Shown: piece after piece, positions 1 to 7,735 of the stretch
Layout of the letters: each line of letters starts with the position of its first letter
Numbering within the stretch: position 1 is the first letter of the stretch
Assembly: GCF_904846715.1 (NCBI RefSeq)
Contig: NZ_CAJHBU010000019.1
Location: 1-60,260, forward strand
DNA length: 60,260 nt
Source of the DNA: Psychrobacter vallis
GTDB taxonomy: Bacteria > Pseudomonadota > Gammaproteobacteria > Pseudomonadales > Moraxellaceae
Direction of reading: 5' to 3'
Position numbers and translations under genes: made by a program
Notes under the pieces: generated by a model
The model's input: the letters and a program-made list of their open reading frames with translations, nothing else
Told to the model about the DNA's origin: nothing
The model's database searches: none

Positions 1-56
1 CCGATGGTGCCGACGTTGACGTGTGGCTTTTTGCGTTCAAACTTGGCCTTTGCCAT
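1..56 (-). CDS. tuf: Elongation factor Tu, N-terminal fragment
   Basis: The first 18 codons of EF-Tu are visible; they read MAKAKFERKKPHVNVGTIG-like, the standard EF-Tu N terminus, and the gene runs off the left edge. EF-Tu delivers aminoacyl-tRNA to the ribosome. An AAGAGGAAA ribosome binding site lies about 7 bases before the ATG. Position downstream of a Thr-Tyr-Gly-Thr tRNA cluster matches the E. coli tufB locus, so this is probably the tufB copy, though the two tuf copies cannot be told apart from this fragment. Confidence 0.93.
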   Translation of the reverse strand, partial: MAKAKFERKKPHVNVGTI

Positions 57-197
57 GGGTATTTCCTCTTTTTTTGGTGAATAATCAATAGAAGCTCTTT
101 TATGACTCATAATAGAATAAAACCATTATGAACTTAGAGCTATCAATCGTACGAACCACTATTTAAAAAATGCTTCGAACTAATTTTTGTATCCGTT

Positions 198-227
198 ATT
201 ATACGCTGACTTCGATTAAATAGTCAT
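198..227 (-). promoter_or_regulatory. Probable tuf promoter
   Basis: On the minus strand ATGACT (-35, four of six consensus) is followed 18 bases later by a perfect TATAAT (-10). It would give tuf a leader of about 135 bases and its own transcription start, separate from the tRNA cluster upstream. Confidence 0.5.
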
Positions 228-329
228 ACATCTCTCAAACGAAATCAATTTTCTCTATTATCTTGATAATCAGAGTTCAACCAATTACAACATTACTTAC
301 AATCAATTCAATATATAGAGCTTACTGAA

Positions 330-647
330 TTAACTGGCTGGCATCATCAAACAATCTGTAAAATCAGTTAACATATGAAAAAGCAAACCAGTGCCAATAA
401 TATTAAAAGGCTTACGAAAAAAGAGTAAAACAAAATACACCAGCATCGCATAATACGTATGTAGCGGATGAAAATTAATGCTACACCTATTTGCTTGAAA
501 GATTGGGTTTGCAACTAAATGGTCTAAATCCACCAACATCGTCGCTAACAAAATCAGATATGCTTTTTTCCACTCTTTTTTAAAAAATATTAACGCAATC
601 ACAAGAGGAAAGCCAAAGTGCAAAAAATAATGTATGAATGTCTGCAT
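330..647 (-). CDS. DUF6122-family small membrane protein
   Basis: 105 residues with three to four hydrophobic segments (about 5-22, 28-40, 63-76 and 81-92). The middle carries LVDLDHLVANPIF, NRCSINFHPLH and later HMLTDF, an Asp/His-rich signature I associate with the DUF6122 family of integral membrane proteins, whose function is not known to me. The spaced Asp and His residues in LVDLDH, FHPLH and HMLTD recall membrane metal-dependent hydrolases, but that is only a suggestion. The gene lies between tRNA-Thr(GGU) and tuf, in the same direction as both. A GGCGAAG stretch precedes the ATG closely. Confidence 0.7.
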   Translation of the reverse strand: MQTFIHYFLHFGFPLVIALIFFKKEWKKAYLILLATMLVDLDHLVANPIFQANRCSINFHPLHTYYAMLVYFVLLFFRKPFNIIGTGLLFHMLTDFTDCLMMPAS

Positions 648-719
648 CTTCGCCTACCAGTTTCAACTCTTTTTATATGAAAGTATCAAAACCACTGTTT
701 TCTTAATATGCTGACAGCA

Positions 720-748
720 CTAAAAGGCAACACCTTGGTGTCACCTTC
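720..748 (-). terminator. Terminator of the tRNA cluster
   Basis: On the minus strand AAGG..ACACC-aa-GGTGT..CCTT forms a hairpin with one internal mismatch bulge, followed by TTTTA. It lies between tRNA-Thr(GGU) and the DUF6122 gene and would end the tRNA transcript. Confidence 0.45.
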
Positions 749-859
749 AAATCATTACTTGCCACACTATACTTCTATTTATAATTTTCAATATTTTATA
801 ATTTCAATGCAGAGTTGTGTAAAAATAGCAATACAAACACAAAAAGCTTAAATAATAAA

Positions 860-934
<75 letters not shown>

Positions 935-1040
935 GTATTCTAGTCAACCAGTAGATTGCACTAAAAAAAATATCACGATACAGCAATAACAAACTGACTG
1001 TCGTGATGTATTATTAATGATTTTCGCGATGGTGTATATA

Positions 1041-1114
1041 TGGAGCGGGTGGCGGGAATCGAACCCGCGTCATTAGCTTGGAAGGCTAAGGTGTTACCAT
1101 TATACCACACCCGC
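1041..1114 (-). tRNA. tRNA-Gly(UCC)
   Basis: Cloverleaf on the minus strand: acceptor GCGGGTG with matching 3' arm, anticodon stem TTAGC/GCTAA around loop CTTCCAA (anticodon TCC), T-arm GGTTCGATTCC and an encoded CCA. Third tRNA of the cluster. Confidence 0.95.
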
Positions 1115-1197
1115 AATTGCTCTTATTCAAAGAGACTCTAATCGAGAGTCATCAAGTATATAGAGCATGCTTGGCGCTATGACAAACTTAGAAAATA

Positions 1198-1281
1198 TGG
1201 TGGTGGGAGAAGGATTCGAACCTTCGAAGCTTTCGCGACAGATTTACAGTCTGTTGGGTTTGACCGCTCCCCAATCCCACC
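1198..1281 (-). tRNA. tRNA-Tyr(GUA)
   Basis: An 84-base class II tRNA on the minus strand: acceptor GGTGGGA/TCCCACC, anticodon stem CAGA/TCTG with anticodon GTA, a long variable arm (GTCGCGAAAGCTTCG region), T-arm GGTTCGAATCC and encoded CCA. Second tRNA of the cluster. Confidence 0.96.
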
Positions 1282-1348
1282 TTAGGTTGCTTTTAACAAA
1301 AATGACTTTTGTTTAAGACAAATTCATAAAAAGCTACTTTGAAAGAGA

Positions 1349-1424
<76 letters not shown>

Positions 1425-1446
1425 TTGTTCTCTCAAAGTGGTGGCT

Positions 1447-1474
1447 ATTCTATCAAATATCTTGCGAGACGCAA
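1447..1474 (-). promoter_or_regulatory. Probable promoter of the tRNA cluster
   Basis: On the minus strand TTGCGT (-35), 16 bases, then TAGAAT (-10), followed by a GCCACC stretch near the expected start. A GC-rich discriminator is usual for stable-RNA promoters. It lies 22 bases upstream of tRNA-Thr(UGU). Confidence 0.5.
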
Positions 1475-1625
1475 GCTCTTTTTTACCTTTTTTATGATTA
1501 TTTTGATGAAAATTTTCAAACACTTGATTATATTGCTATTTTTTCTGAAAGAAATATGGTTTTTCCACTTATGATAGTTCGCATTTTTCTTTATGCAATA
1601 TTTAATACATGCCCAAGCTATTTTT

Positions 1626-1700
1626 GCTGCTAGGATAATTTTTCACGCTTGCTCTCCTTGTGCAGGCAAAAGCTATGAAAACTCATCTTAGCAGTATAGT
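1626..1700. repeat. Palindromic intergenic repeat, diverged copy
   Basis: An imperfect inverted repeat: the left arm CTGCTAGGATAATTTTT is mirrored at the right by CATCTTAGCAG. It aligns with the copy near 25170 (GCTAGGATAAT, then GCTTGCT, then a GCAAAAGCT-type right core). It lies in the 328-base space between the tRNA cluster and the FHA gene; apart from the tRNA promoter I see nothing else there. Confidence 0.5.
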
Positions 1701-1752
1701 ATTCATTTTATAGCGCCTTAACTGTAGCACGGCACCTAGAAGCAAATATTGA

Positions 1753-2727
1753 CTACACGCCGCCCATGTTAAATAACCATAGCGCCAATCCGATAATAAG
1801 AATGGCAAGGAATACCCATATAAACCAACCGCCACTGGGCTTTTTCTCTGCCTGTTCTGCATTCGCTGGGTTAGTGATTGCCTGATCCATCGCATTGTTG
1901 CCTTCAGTACCAAGATCACGAGACTGACCTAGATTGGCCGTTCCCGAAAATTGCGCAGTGGCAGCCTGCTTAGCACGTAAGACATCAGGGTCAGCTTCTT
2001 CTTGTAGTTCCGTTCTTGTCGTCTTGTCATGTTCGGGCGCAACCACCGGCTCCTTCTGTACTGCTGGCTCTTTCACCGATGGCTCACTATCAGCGGAGTC
2101 TGTCGGGGCAGTCTCAGTCGCTATTGCAGCTTCATGCGGCATTTCTGGCGACGGCGTCTGTGATGCGGTTGGGTTTGTAGCCACTGTATTATCTATTGTA
2201 GGTAATAGCTCTTCGATATTGGTTTTTTTCACGATAGTTTCCTCAATGCCTTGTTCTTCAACAACGTGTTCTTCAACAGCATGTTTCTCGACCGTCGATT
2301 TAGCCATGACTGTTTCAGCGTCAACATTAGTCTCAGCCACTGGCTCCTCTGTCATCACTGGCGCTAATGGCTCATTCTCCGTAGCATCACTAGGCGCATT
2401 CACCTGAAAGCTAAAACTTGCAAAAGCAAGCGTGTCATTCACTTGTAAAAGACTCGACTTATTGCCCTCGATACGTTGCTCATTGATAAACGTACCATTT
2501 GATGAGTCTAAATCCTTCACATACAACTGACCATCCAATAGGCTGAGCACTGCATGATTGCGCGATACTTGCTTGCTTCCAAGCACCACATCATTATCAC
2601 TGCCACGACCGACCGACAAGCTTTCAGTAACGGTCAATGTGAGGTCACCGAGCGCCTCTGTTAACGCATTAAGCTGCCAATTATCTGTTTCTACTGTCGT
2701 ACGCACACTATCTGTTTGGTTCATCAT
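1753..2727 (-). CDS. FHA-domain protein with C-terminal membrane anchor
   Basis: 324 residues. The forkhead-associated fold spans about residues 25-110 with the expected signatures: GRGSDNDVVL (first phosphothreonine-binding loop), SRNHAVL and SSNGTFINEQR. FHA domains bind phosphothreonine peptides. Residues about 115-290 are a low-complexity Glu/Val/Thr-rich stretch, probably disordered. A single hydrophobic helix near the C terminus (about 302-320, WFIWVFLAILIIGLALWLF) would tether it in the inner membrane with the FHA domain in the cytoplasm. A GGAGTTA ribosome binding site precedes the ATG. No kinase or secretion gene is adjacent, so the partner is unknown. Confidence 0.85.
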   Translation of the reverse strand: MMNQTDSVRTTVETDNWQLNALTEALGDLTLTVTESLSVGRGSDNDVVLGSKQVSRNHAVLSLLDGQLYVKDLDSSNGTFINEQRIEGNKSSLLQVNDTLAFASFSFQVNAPSDATENEPLAPVMTEEPVAETNVDAETVMAKSTVEKHAVEEHVVEEQGIEETIVKKTNIEELLPTIDNTVATNPTASQTPSPEMPHEAAIATETAPTDSADSEPSVKEPAVQKEPVVAPEHDKTTRTELQEEADPDVLRAKQAATAQFSGTANLGQSRDLGTEGNNAMDQAITNPANAEQAEKKPSGGWFIWVFLAILIIGLALWLFNMGGV

Positions 2728-2847
2728 CCTGTAACTCCTTGATTTTATATCAAATTTTAAATACTTTTAGGCAGTCATTGCCAATTTTAAGGGATTTTAC
2801 GGTTATTTTAATATTTGCCATCATAGGTTATATCATACCTGTCTAAG

Positions 2848-3702
2848 CTATTTCGGTATAAAGCGCGGTTTTATAACGCCTTCAAGCTTACTATAAGGGA
2901 TGCTAAGCGTGGGCATACCATAGGCATAAGGGCCGATAGAGTAATGCTGATAACGAATATCAATGCCTTTATCCGTCAATGTCACATTATCACTTAAGGT
3001 AAAGGGCCAGTTTTTCTCATAGCTGTTGACGTCTTCATCAACCGTTTTGACCCACGTTTTATAGGCATCATAAGCGAGTGCTTTAAAGCGAGGCTTTTGC
3101 CCTACTATCAGCATATCATCGAGTTTTACTTGGGTTTTAGTAGTGATATCAAATATAAAATGCTCACTGTAAGACATACCATGAGCACCGCCCGTATATG
3201 AATAAGAGTCGATTTCAAACAACTCAAACTCGTTGACATGACCCAAATAGTTAGGTTTTACTATCAGTTCATATGGCCATTGCCTGTCTGCTGGTTGCTC
3301 GACAAATTGTGAATGAATAAAACCATTAATAGCAGATTCGACGTCTGCTTGATTGTTTTTTTTCTTGATTGGTGCTGATTCAGTTGGTTTGCTATTAACG
3401 ACGAAGTCATTGATACGCGTATTGATAATATTGTTTATCGAGTCATGATTGGTCTTAAGATATTTAACTTCAATGACTGGACAGTTTGCACGCTCAGTAC
3501 AGACTTTTTGTATGTTCTCGGGCAACTGATACTCAAGATAAGTGGTGGTACTAATGACACTGTTTGCATTTGTGGTCATGCTGACGGCTCCTACCAGCAA
3601 ACCACTAGCCACGAGCTCCATCAGGCGCATATGACGTCCTCTCATTGATAAAGGTGTCGCCATTAATGGCTTATTGATATCGGATTGATTGGCCGCGTCC
3701 AT
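2848..3702 (-). CDS. RsiV/DUF3298-like exported protein
   Basis: 284 residues. A hydrophobic segment near 26-44 (LMELVASGLLVGAVSM) ending in TNANS looks like a signal peptide with an unusually long n-region; translation could instead begin at an internal Met (residue 20 or 25). I kept the first ATG because AGAGGG lies a few bases before it. The C-terminal half carries SYTGGAHGMSYSEHFIFDITTKTQVKLDDML and SIGPYAYGMPTLSIPYSKL, typical of DUF3298/RsiV-like domains with DUF4163 ahead. In Bacillus the RsiV domain binds lysozyme; the role here is not known, and no sigma factor gene is adjacent. Probably periplasmic. Confidence 0.75.
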   Translation of the reverse strand: MDAANQSDINKPLMATPLSMRGRHMRLMELVASGLLVGAVSMTTNANSVISTTTYLEYQLPENIQKVCTERANCPVIEVKYLKTNHDSINNIINTRINDFVVNSKPTESAPIKKKNNQADVESAINGFIHSQFVEQPADRQWPYELIVKPNYLGHVNEFELFEIDSYSYTGGAHGMSYSEHFIFDITTKTQVKLDDMLIVGQKPRFKALAYDAYKTWVKTVDEDVNSYEKNWPFTLSDNVTLTDKGIDIRYQHYSIGPYAYGMPTLSIPYSKLEGVIKPRFIPK

Positions 3703-3732
3703 ATACCCTCTTTTTTTAAAATAAAATGTTAC

Positions 3733-4016
3733 TTAGGGCGTGTTTGATAATTCAACCATGGCACTGACAGAGACTATTTTTTAGGCGATTCGAAGATAAA
3801 AATAGTGAGTATAGTCATTCTATACGTCTATTTTTAGCAATGAAGTGGCAAAAAAGAGTCCTGTCCCCTGCTTTTATTATTGGGGCTGATGCTAAAACTG
3901 CCCCATACGGTGTTGCAAGTCTCGCTAAGGTATTAACATTATCGTCGACTTGCGCCTTGTCTGGAACAGTTTTAGATATCAGCAGTGCCTATTTGTGAAT
4001 ATCAAACACGCCCTAA
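3733..4016. mobile_element. MITE-like element with 17-bp perfect terminal inverted repeats
   Basis: TTAGGGCGTGTTTGATA (3733-3749) is mirrored exactly at 4000-4016. If the outer TA on each side is a target duplication, the element is 280 bp starting GGGCGTG. It has no long reading frame. Inside there are two structured blocks: a hairpin near 3800-3840 (AAAAATAG...GAGTATAG/CTATAC...CTATTTTT), and an imperfect inverted repeat of about 37 bp, about 3883-3985, in which GCTGAT..CTAAAACTG and GCAAGTC are mirrored. This fits a non-autonomous transposon moved in trans. It fills most of the 494-base space between the RsiV-like gene and prfC. Confidence 0.7.
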
Positions 4017-4139
4017 TATTCTACCGTAACCATTACGACCTATTGTAGGAACACTGTTCGTGTTTTTAAGAGGGTAGTCTCTACTGAACACATCCCCTCA
4101 TATTATTGATACGCAACGTTTAAGACGTAAATTATAGCC

Positions 4140-4173
4140 AACAAAAAAGACACGGCTGGCGTGTCTTTTTGTT
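4140..4173 (-). terminator. prfC terminator
   Basis: Stem AAAAAGACAC/GTGTCTTTTT with loop GGCTGGC, followed on the minus strand by TTTTTTGTT. It lies directly after the prfC stop codon and could work in both directions. Confidence 0.8.
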
Positions 4174-4196
4174 AATATACTGTGCAATAGTGGGTT

Positions 4197-5819
4197 TTAA
4201 TGCTCACGTGTACTGCTAAAAGTCACTTCTGGGTAACGGTCTTGCATCAACTGCAAATTCACCCGCGATGGCGCAAGATACGTTAAGTGACCACCGCCAT
4301 CTAGCGATAATTGGTCATGCGCTTTTTTCTTAAATTTAGCCAGCACCACTTCATCATCACAGTGAATCCAGCGTACTGTGGCAATTGAGACTGGCTCAAA
4401 GATACATTGTACTTTGTATTCTTCTTTGAGACGATGGGCGACCACTTCAAACTGTAGCACACCGACTGCTCCCAAGATTAAATCATTATTAATCTGCGGC
4501 ATAAATACCTGCGTGGCACCCTCTTCACTTAACTGTTGTAGCCCTTTTTGTAGTGCTTTGGACTTAAGTGGATCTTTTAAAACCACACGGCGGAACAACT
4601 CAGGCGCAAAATGCGGAATACCAGTAAAGCTCAACTCTTCGCCTTCAGTGAAGCTGTCACCGATAGAGATGGTGCCATGATTGTGCAAACCAATAATATC
4701 ACCCGGATAGGCTTCTTCTAGCGCCTCGCGGTCACCTGCTAAGAAGGTCAGAGCGTCGGCAATACGTACGTCTTTACCCAGACGCACGTGCTTCATTTTC
4801 ATGCCCTTCTCGTACTTACCAGAGCACACGCGTAAAAAAGCAATGCGGTCACGGTGACGTGGATCCATATTGGCCTGAATCTTAAAGACAAAACCCGTAA
4901 AATCAGCCTCGGTTGCTGCAACCTCACGCTCTTGCGTGGGATGTGCTTTTGGCGGTGGTGCGTATTTAACCAATGTATCGAGTACCATGTTGACACCGAA
5001 ATTACCCAATGCCGTACCAAACAAAACTGGTGTCATCTCGCCAGCCAAAAACGCCTCAACGCTGAACTCTTCTAGCGCCATCTGTACCAGCTCAAGCGAC
5101 TCCTCAAAGGCGTCAAACATCAGCTGTCCTAGACGTTCACGGATATCTGGATAATCATAGCCCCCGCGGGTCTCAGAGACGGTCATTTTGCCGCCATTAC
5201 CTTTTTCATAAAAGTAAGTTTTATTTTCGGTCAAATGATACACACCAACAAAATCTTGGCCCATACCGATAGGCCAAGTCACTGGGATACATTTGATTTT
5301 TAGCACCGCTTCGATCTCACTGAGCAGCTCAAGCGGTTCACGAATCTGACGATCCAACTTGTTAACGAACGAGATGATTGGCGTGTCACGCATGCGACAA
5401 ACTTCCATCAATTTAATGGTTCGTTCTTCGACGCCTTTTGCACCATCCACCATCATCAGTGCACTATCCACTGCTGTCAAAGTACGATAAGTATCTTCGC
5501 TAAAATCAGCGTGACCTGGAGTATCTAATAGGTTTACCATGTGGCCTTGATAAGGAAACTGCATGACAGAAGTGGTGATAGAAATACCACGTTCTTGCTC
5601 CATACTCATCCAATCTGAAGTAGCATGACGATCAGTCTTACGGCCTTTTACTTCGCCCACTACCTGAATCGCCTGTCCCCATAACAAAAGCTTTTCGGTC
5701 ATGGTGGTTTTACCCGCATCAGGATGCGAGATGATAGCAAAGGTACGGCGTTTGGACACTTCTTTGGCTAACTTTTTTGGATCTACGCTCATAGTTTTTG
5801 GCTTCAACGGTTGTGTCAT
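4197..5819 (-). CDS. prfC: Peptide chain release factor 3
   Basis: 540 residues, close to the usual 527-530. RF3 is a translational GTPase that removes RF1/RF2 from the ribosome after termination. G motifs are complete: P-loop [19 protein letters not shown] (switch I), DTPGHADF (G3) and NKLD (G4). The [14 protein letters not shown] stretch and the C-terminal [12 protein letters not shown] separate it from EF-G and LepA. The start is uncertain: the first ATG has no clear ribosome binding site, and the second Met ([18 protein letters not shown]) would also give a complete protein. It is flanked by terminators, so probably monocistronic. Confidence 0.96.
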   Translation of the reverse strand: MTQPLKPKTMSVDPKKLAKEVSKRRTFAIISHPDAGKTTMTEKLLLWGQAIQVVGEVKGRKTDRHATSDWMSMEQERGISITTSVMQFPYQGHMVNLLDTPGHADFSEDTYRTLTAVDSALMMVDGAKGVEERTIKLMEVCRMRDTPIISFVNKLDRQIREPLELLSEIEAVLKIKCIPVTWPIGMGQDFVGVYHLTENKTYFYEKGNGGKMTVSETRGGYDYPDIRERLGQLMFDAFEESLELVQMALEEFSVEAFLAGEMTPVLFGTALGNFGVNMVLDTLVKYAPPPKAHPTQEREVAATEADFTGFVFKIQANMDPRHRDRIAFLRVCSGKYEKGMKMKHVRLGKDVRIADALTFLAGDREALEEAYPGDIIGLHNHGTISIGDSFTEGEELSFTGIPHFAPELFRRVVLKDPLKSKALQKGLQQLSEEGATQVFMPQINNDLILGAVGVLQFEVVAHRLKEEYKVQCIFEPVSIATVRWIHCDDEVVLAKFKKKAHDQLSLDGGGHLTYLAPSRVNLQLMQDRYPEVTFSSTREH

Positions 5820-5902
5820 TTAGAAGTCAATCTAAATAAATAAGATAAATAATGGACGTATTGTAGCGGATTTAGCGTAACGGTGCAGAATTAGCGCATA
5901 AA

Positions 5903-5937
5903 AAAACACTCTCTATTTATCCAATAAAGAGTGTTAG
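5903..5937 (-). terminator. Terminator of the lipoprotein gene
   Basis: On the minus strand AACACTCTTTATTGGATAAA-type hairpin (ACACTCT/AGAGTGT) followed by TTTTTTT. It separates the lipoprotein gene from prfC. Confidence 0.75.
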
Positions 5938-5951
5938 TGGCTTTTCTGAGG

Positions 5952-6857
5952 TCAATAATAGCGTCTGATTTGCTCCGCTAAGAAATCTCCTGCGACTTCA
6001 TTGACTATCGTACAATCCACCACACCACGAATACTGTTGGTATTTGGATCTGTAGTACCTTTGGCAACATAATTCGCCTCATAAATATCATCGGCATATT
6101 CGACACCATTGTATTGATAAGCAGGCTGATTTTGGTATTCAAAGAACGTCACTTGTGCCGCTTTTTGCTGGTTGCCAAATCCCACACTTAACTCAGAGGT
6201 TCTATGATCTCTATCGTCACTAAAGCGTTGTTTGGCAGCATCAATCCATTTATTGATCGAGTCATAACCTGTTTTGTTTTTTTCATTGAATGCTAAAAAC
6301 GAGCGGGCACTTGTGACCACTGGAATATAACAAACAGAGCCTGCTGGAAACGCTACATTGGTCGGAATATTAGGATACTTGTTCAAATCCGTGAGTATGC
6401 CTCGACTGTTGTCTATATTGGTGCCTGCCTCATAACTGTTGGCCCGCCGTCCCGATAGATTAATCGTTTTATACGTGGTTTCGTAGTTTAATTTATTATT
6501 GCTATTTTTTTCATAGATAGGACGTTCAACCGTACGGCCATTAACCTCAATATCTGTATTGGCCAGTTGTCCTTCAAAATTATCTGCCAATACTATTTTG
6601 TCCAAGGTATTCAGATTTTGATTTCTATAACTATTAATCATGTTTCTTATTTTAATCTCATGCTCACCAGTACGGAAAGTCTCATCAATACGCGCAATCG
6701 CACTAGTGTTCGCTTGACTGTCATAGCTCTTATCAAAGCTGGTCAGCGTAATATTATTACTATTGCCAGAACCATAAGAACCGTCCTCTTCGCCGCAACC
6801 CACCAGCGCAAAAGCCACCAAAGAAAATACACTTGGTATCACCATCAATCTATTCAT
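5952..6857 (-). CDS. Predicted lipoprotein of unknown function
   Basis: 301 residues. A signal peptide ends in the lipobox LVGC (residues 18-21), so the mature protein would be lipid-anchored at Cys21, followed by a Gly/Ser/Asn-rich spacer (EEDGSYGSGNSNN). The rest is polar and Asn/Tyr-rich, with two later cysteines (in GSVCYIPV and VVDCTIV) that could form a disulfide. I do not recognise a family. It diverges from ohr across 295 bases and has its own terminator. Confidence 0.75.
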   Translation of the reverse strand: MNRLMVIPSVFSLVAFALVGCGEEDGSYGSGNSNNITLTSFDKSYDSQANTSAIARIDETFRTGEHEIKIRNMINSYRNQNLNTLDKIVLADNFEGQLANTDIEVNGRTVERPIYEKNSNNKLNYETTYKTINLSGRRANSYEAGTNIDNSRGILTDLNKYPNIPTNVAFPAGSVCYIPVVTSARSFLAFNEKNKTGYDSINKWIDAAKQRFSDDRDHRTSELSVGFGNQQKAAQVTFFEYQNQPAYQYNGVEYADDIYEANYVAKGTTDPNTNSIRGVVDCTIVNEVAGDFLAEQIRRYY

Positions 6858-7152
6858 CGAACACTGTCCTTATGGTTATTAGTATCTGTTGTCATCTATT
6901 CTGATGATTGTAGTATCAGCCACTGTCAATATAAGCCTTTGTTTGGTTAGTTTACCTTAATACATTTATGGTTAATACCTAAACCTAAGGGCAAATACCC
7001 ATTTATAAACATAATTCTGTACACATCACTTACACATTCATAGTATATAATTACGACTGGCCTATATAGCAAATGCGCTGGTTTGTTATGCTAAGTGCCA
7101 CATTAGATCGACCGATCAACTATAAAAACTCAAAACAACTAAAGGATATTTT

Positions 7153-7566
7153 ATGAAAACATTATACTCTACTAAAGCCACTGTCACTGGTGGACGTGCA
7201 GGCTCAGTTAGCTTAAACGACAGTGATCTTAGCATCAATATGGTACCACCGGGTTCTGGCAAAGAAGGCAATAATCCAGAACAGCTTTTTGCCATGGGCT
7301 ATAGCGCCTGTTTTGATGGCGCGCTTGGCGTAGTCAAGCAAATGGAAAAAGCAAAATTTGATTCAACCACTTCAATTGAAGTAGACCTACTTCAAGGCGA
7401 AGGCCATGAATATAAACTGGCCGCTAAAATTCACGTCGTTGGTGAGAACACAGACTTGTCAGCTGAAGAGTTTCAGGCACTGGTCGAAAAAGCGCATCAC
7501 GTTTGCCCGTATTCAAAAGCCACGCGTGGCAATATCGATGTCGAAGTTACTTCAGAAGTAAAATAA
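7153..7566 (+). CDS. ohr: Organic hydroperoxide resistance protein (Ohr/OsmC family)
   Basis: 137 residues, typical for Ohr. It reduces organic and lipid hydroperoxides through a reactive cysteine pair. Both are present: Cys53 in the YSACFDGAL motif and Cys118 in HHVCPYSKATRGN, together with Arg15 and Glu43 positions expected of the active site. The NPEQLFAMGYSACF signature favours Ohr over OsmC. AAGGATATTTT before the ATG supplies the ribosome binding site. No ohrR regulator lies beside it in this window. Confidence 0.95.
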   Translation: MKTLYSTKATVTGGRAGSVSLNDSDLSINMVPPGSGKEGNNPEQLFAMGYSACFDGALGVVKQMEKAKFDSTTSIEVDLLQGEGHEYKLAAKIHVVGENTDLSAEEFQALVEKAHHVCPYSKATRGNIDVEVTSEVK

Positions 7567-7589
7567 TACAAAACCAATAATTATTTCAG

Positions 7590-7627
7590 CAAAAAAGAAT
7601 TCAGCCAGCGCTGGGTTCTTTTTTTAT
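7590..7627 (+). terminator. ohr terminator
   Basis: Stem AAGAA..CAGC/GCTG..TTCTT around a CAGC loop, followed by a run of T. It directly follows ohr. Confidence 0.75.
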
Positions 7628-7666
7628 GTCTGATTCACTATAGAACATCTCTTAACTTTTAAGCAG

Positions 7667-7696
7667 TTCGGCACTCACGGGTTTTATCGTTATAAT
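7667..7696 (+). promoter_or_regulatory. Probable polA promoter
   Basis: A perfect TATAAT at 7691-7696 with TTCGGC 18 bases upstream (weak -35). It lies 39 bases before the polA ATG, giving a short leader. Confidence 0.45.
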
Positions 7697-7735
7697 AAGC
7701 GTATATTTTTATCTAATAGCTGATAAGTGACTTTT

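Noticed and set aside
1934..2407. 157-residue plus-strand frame opposite the FHA gene
   Set aside because: Ser/Thr/Cys/Val-rich translation of the antisense strand of a low-complexity region; no ribosome binding site and overlaps a well-supported gene.
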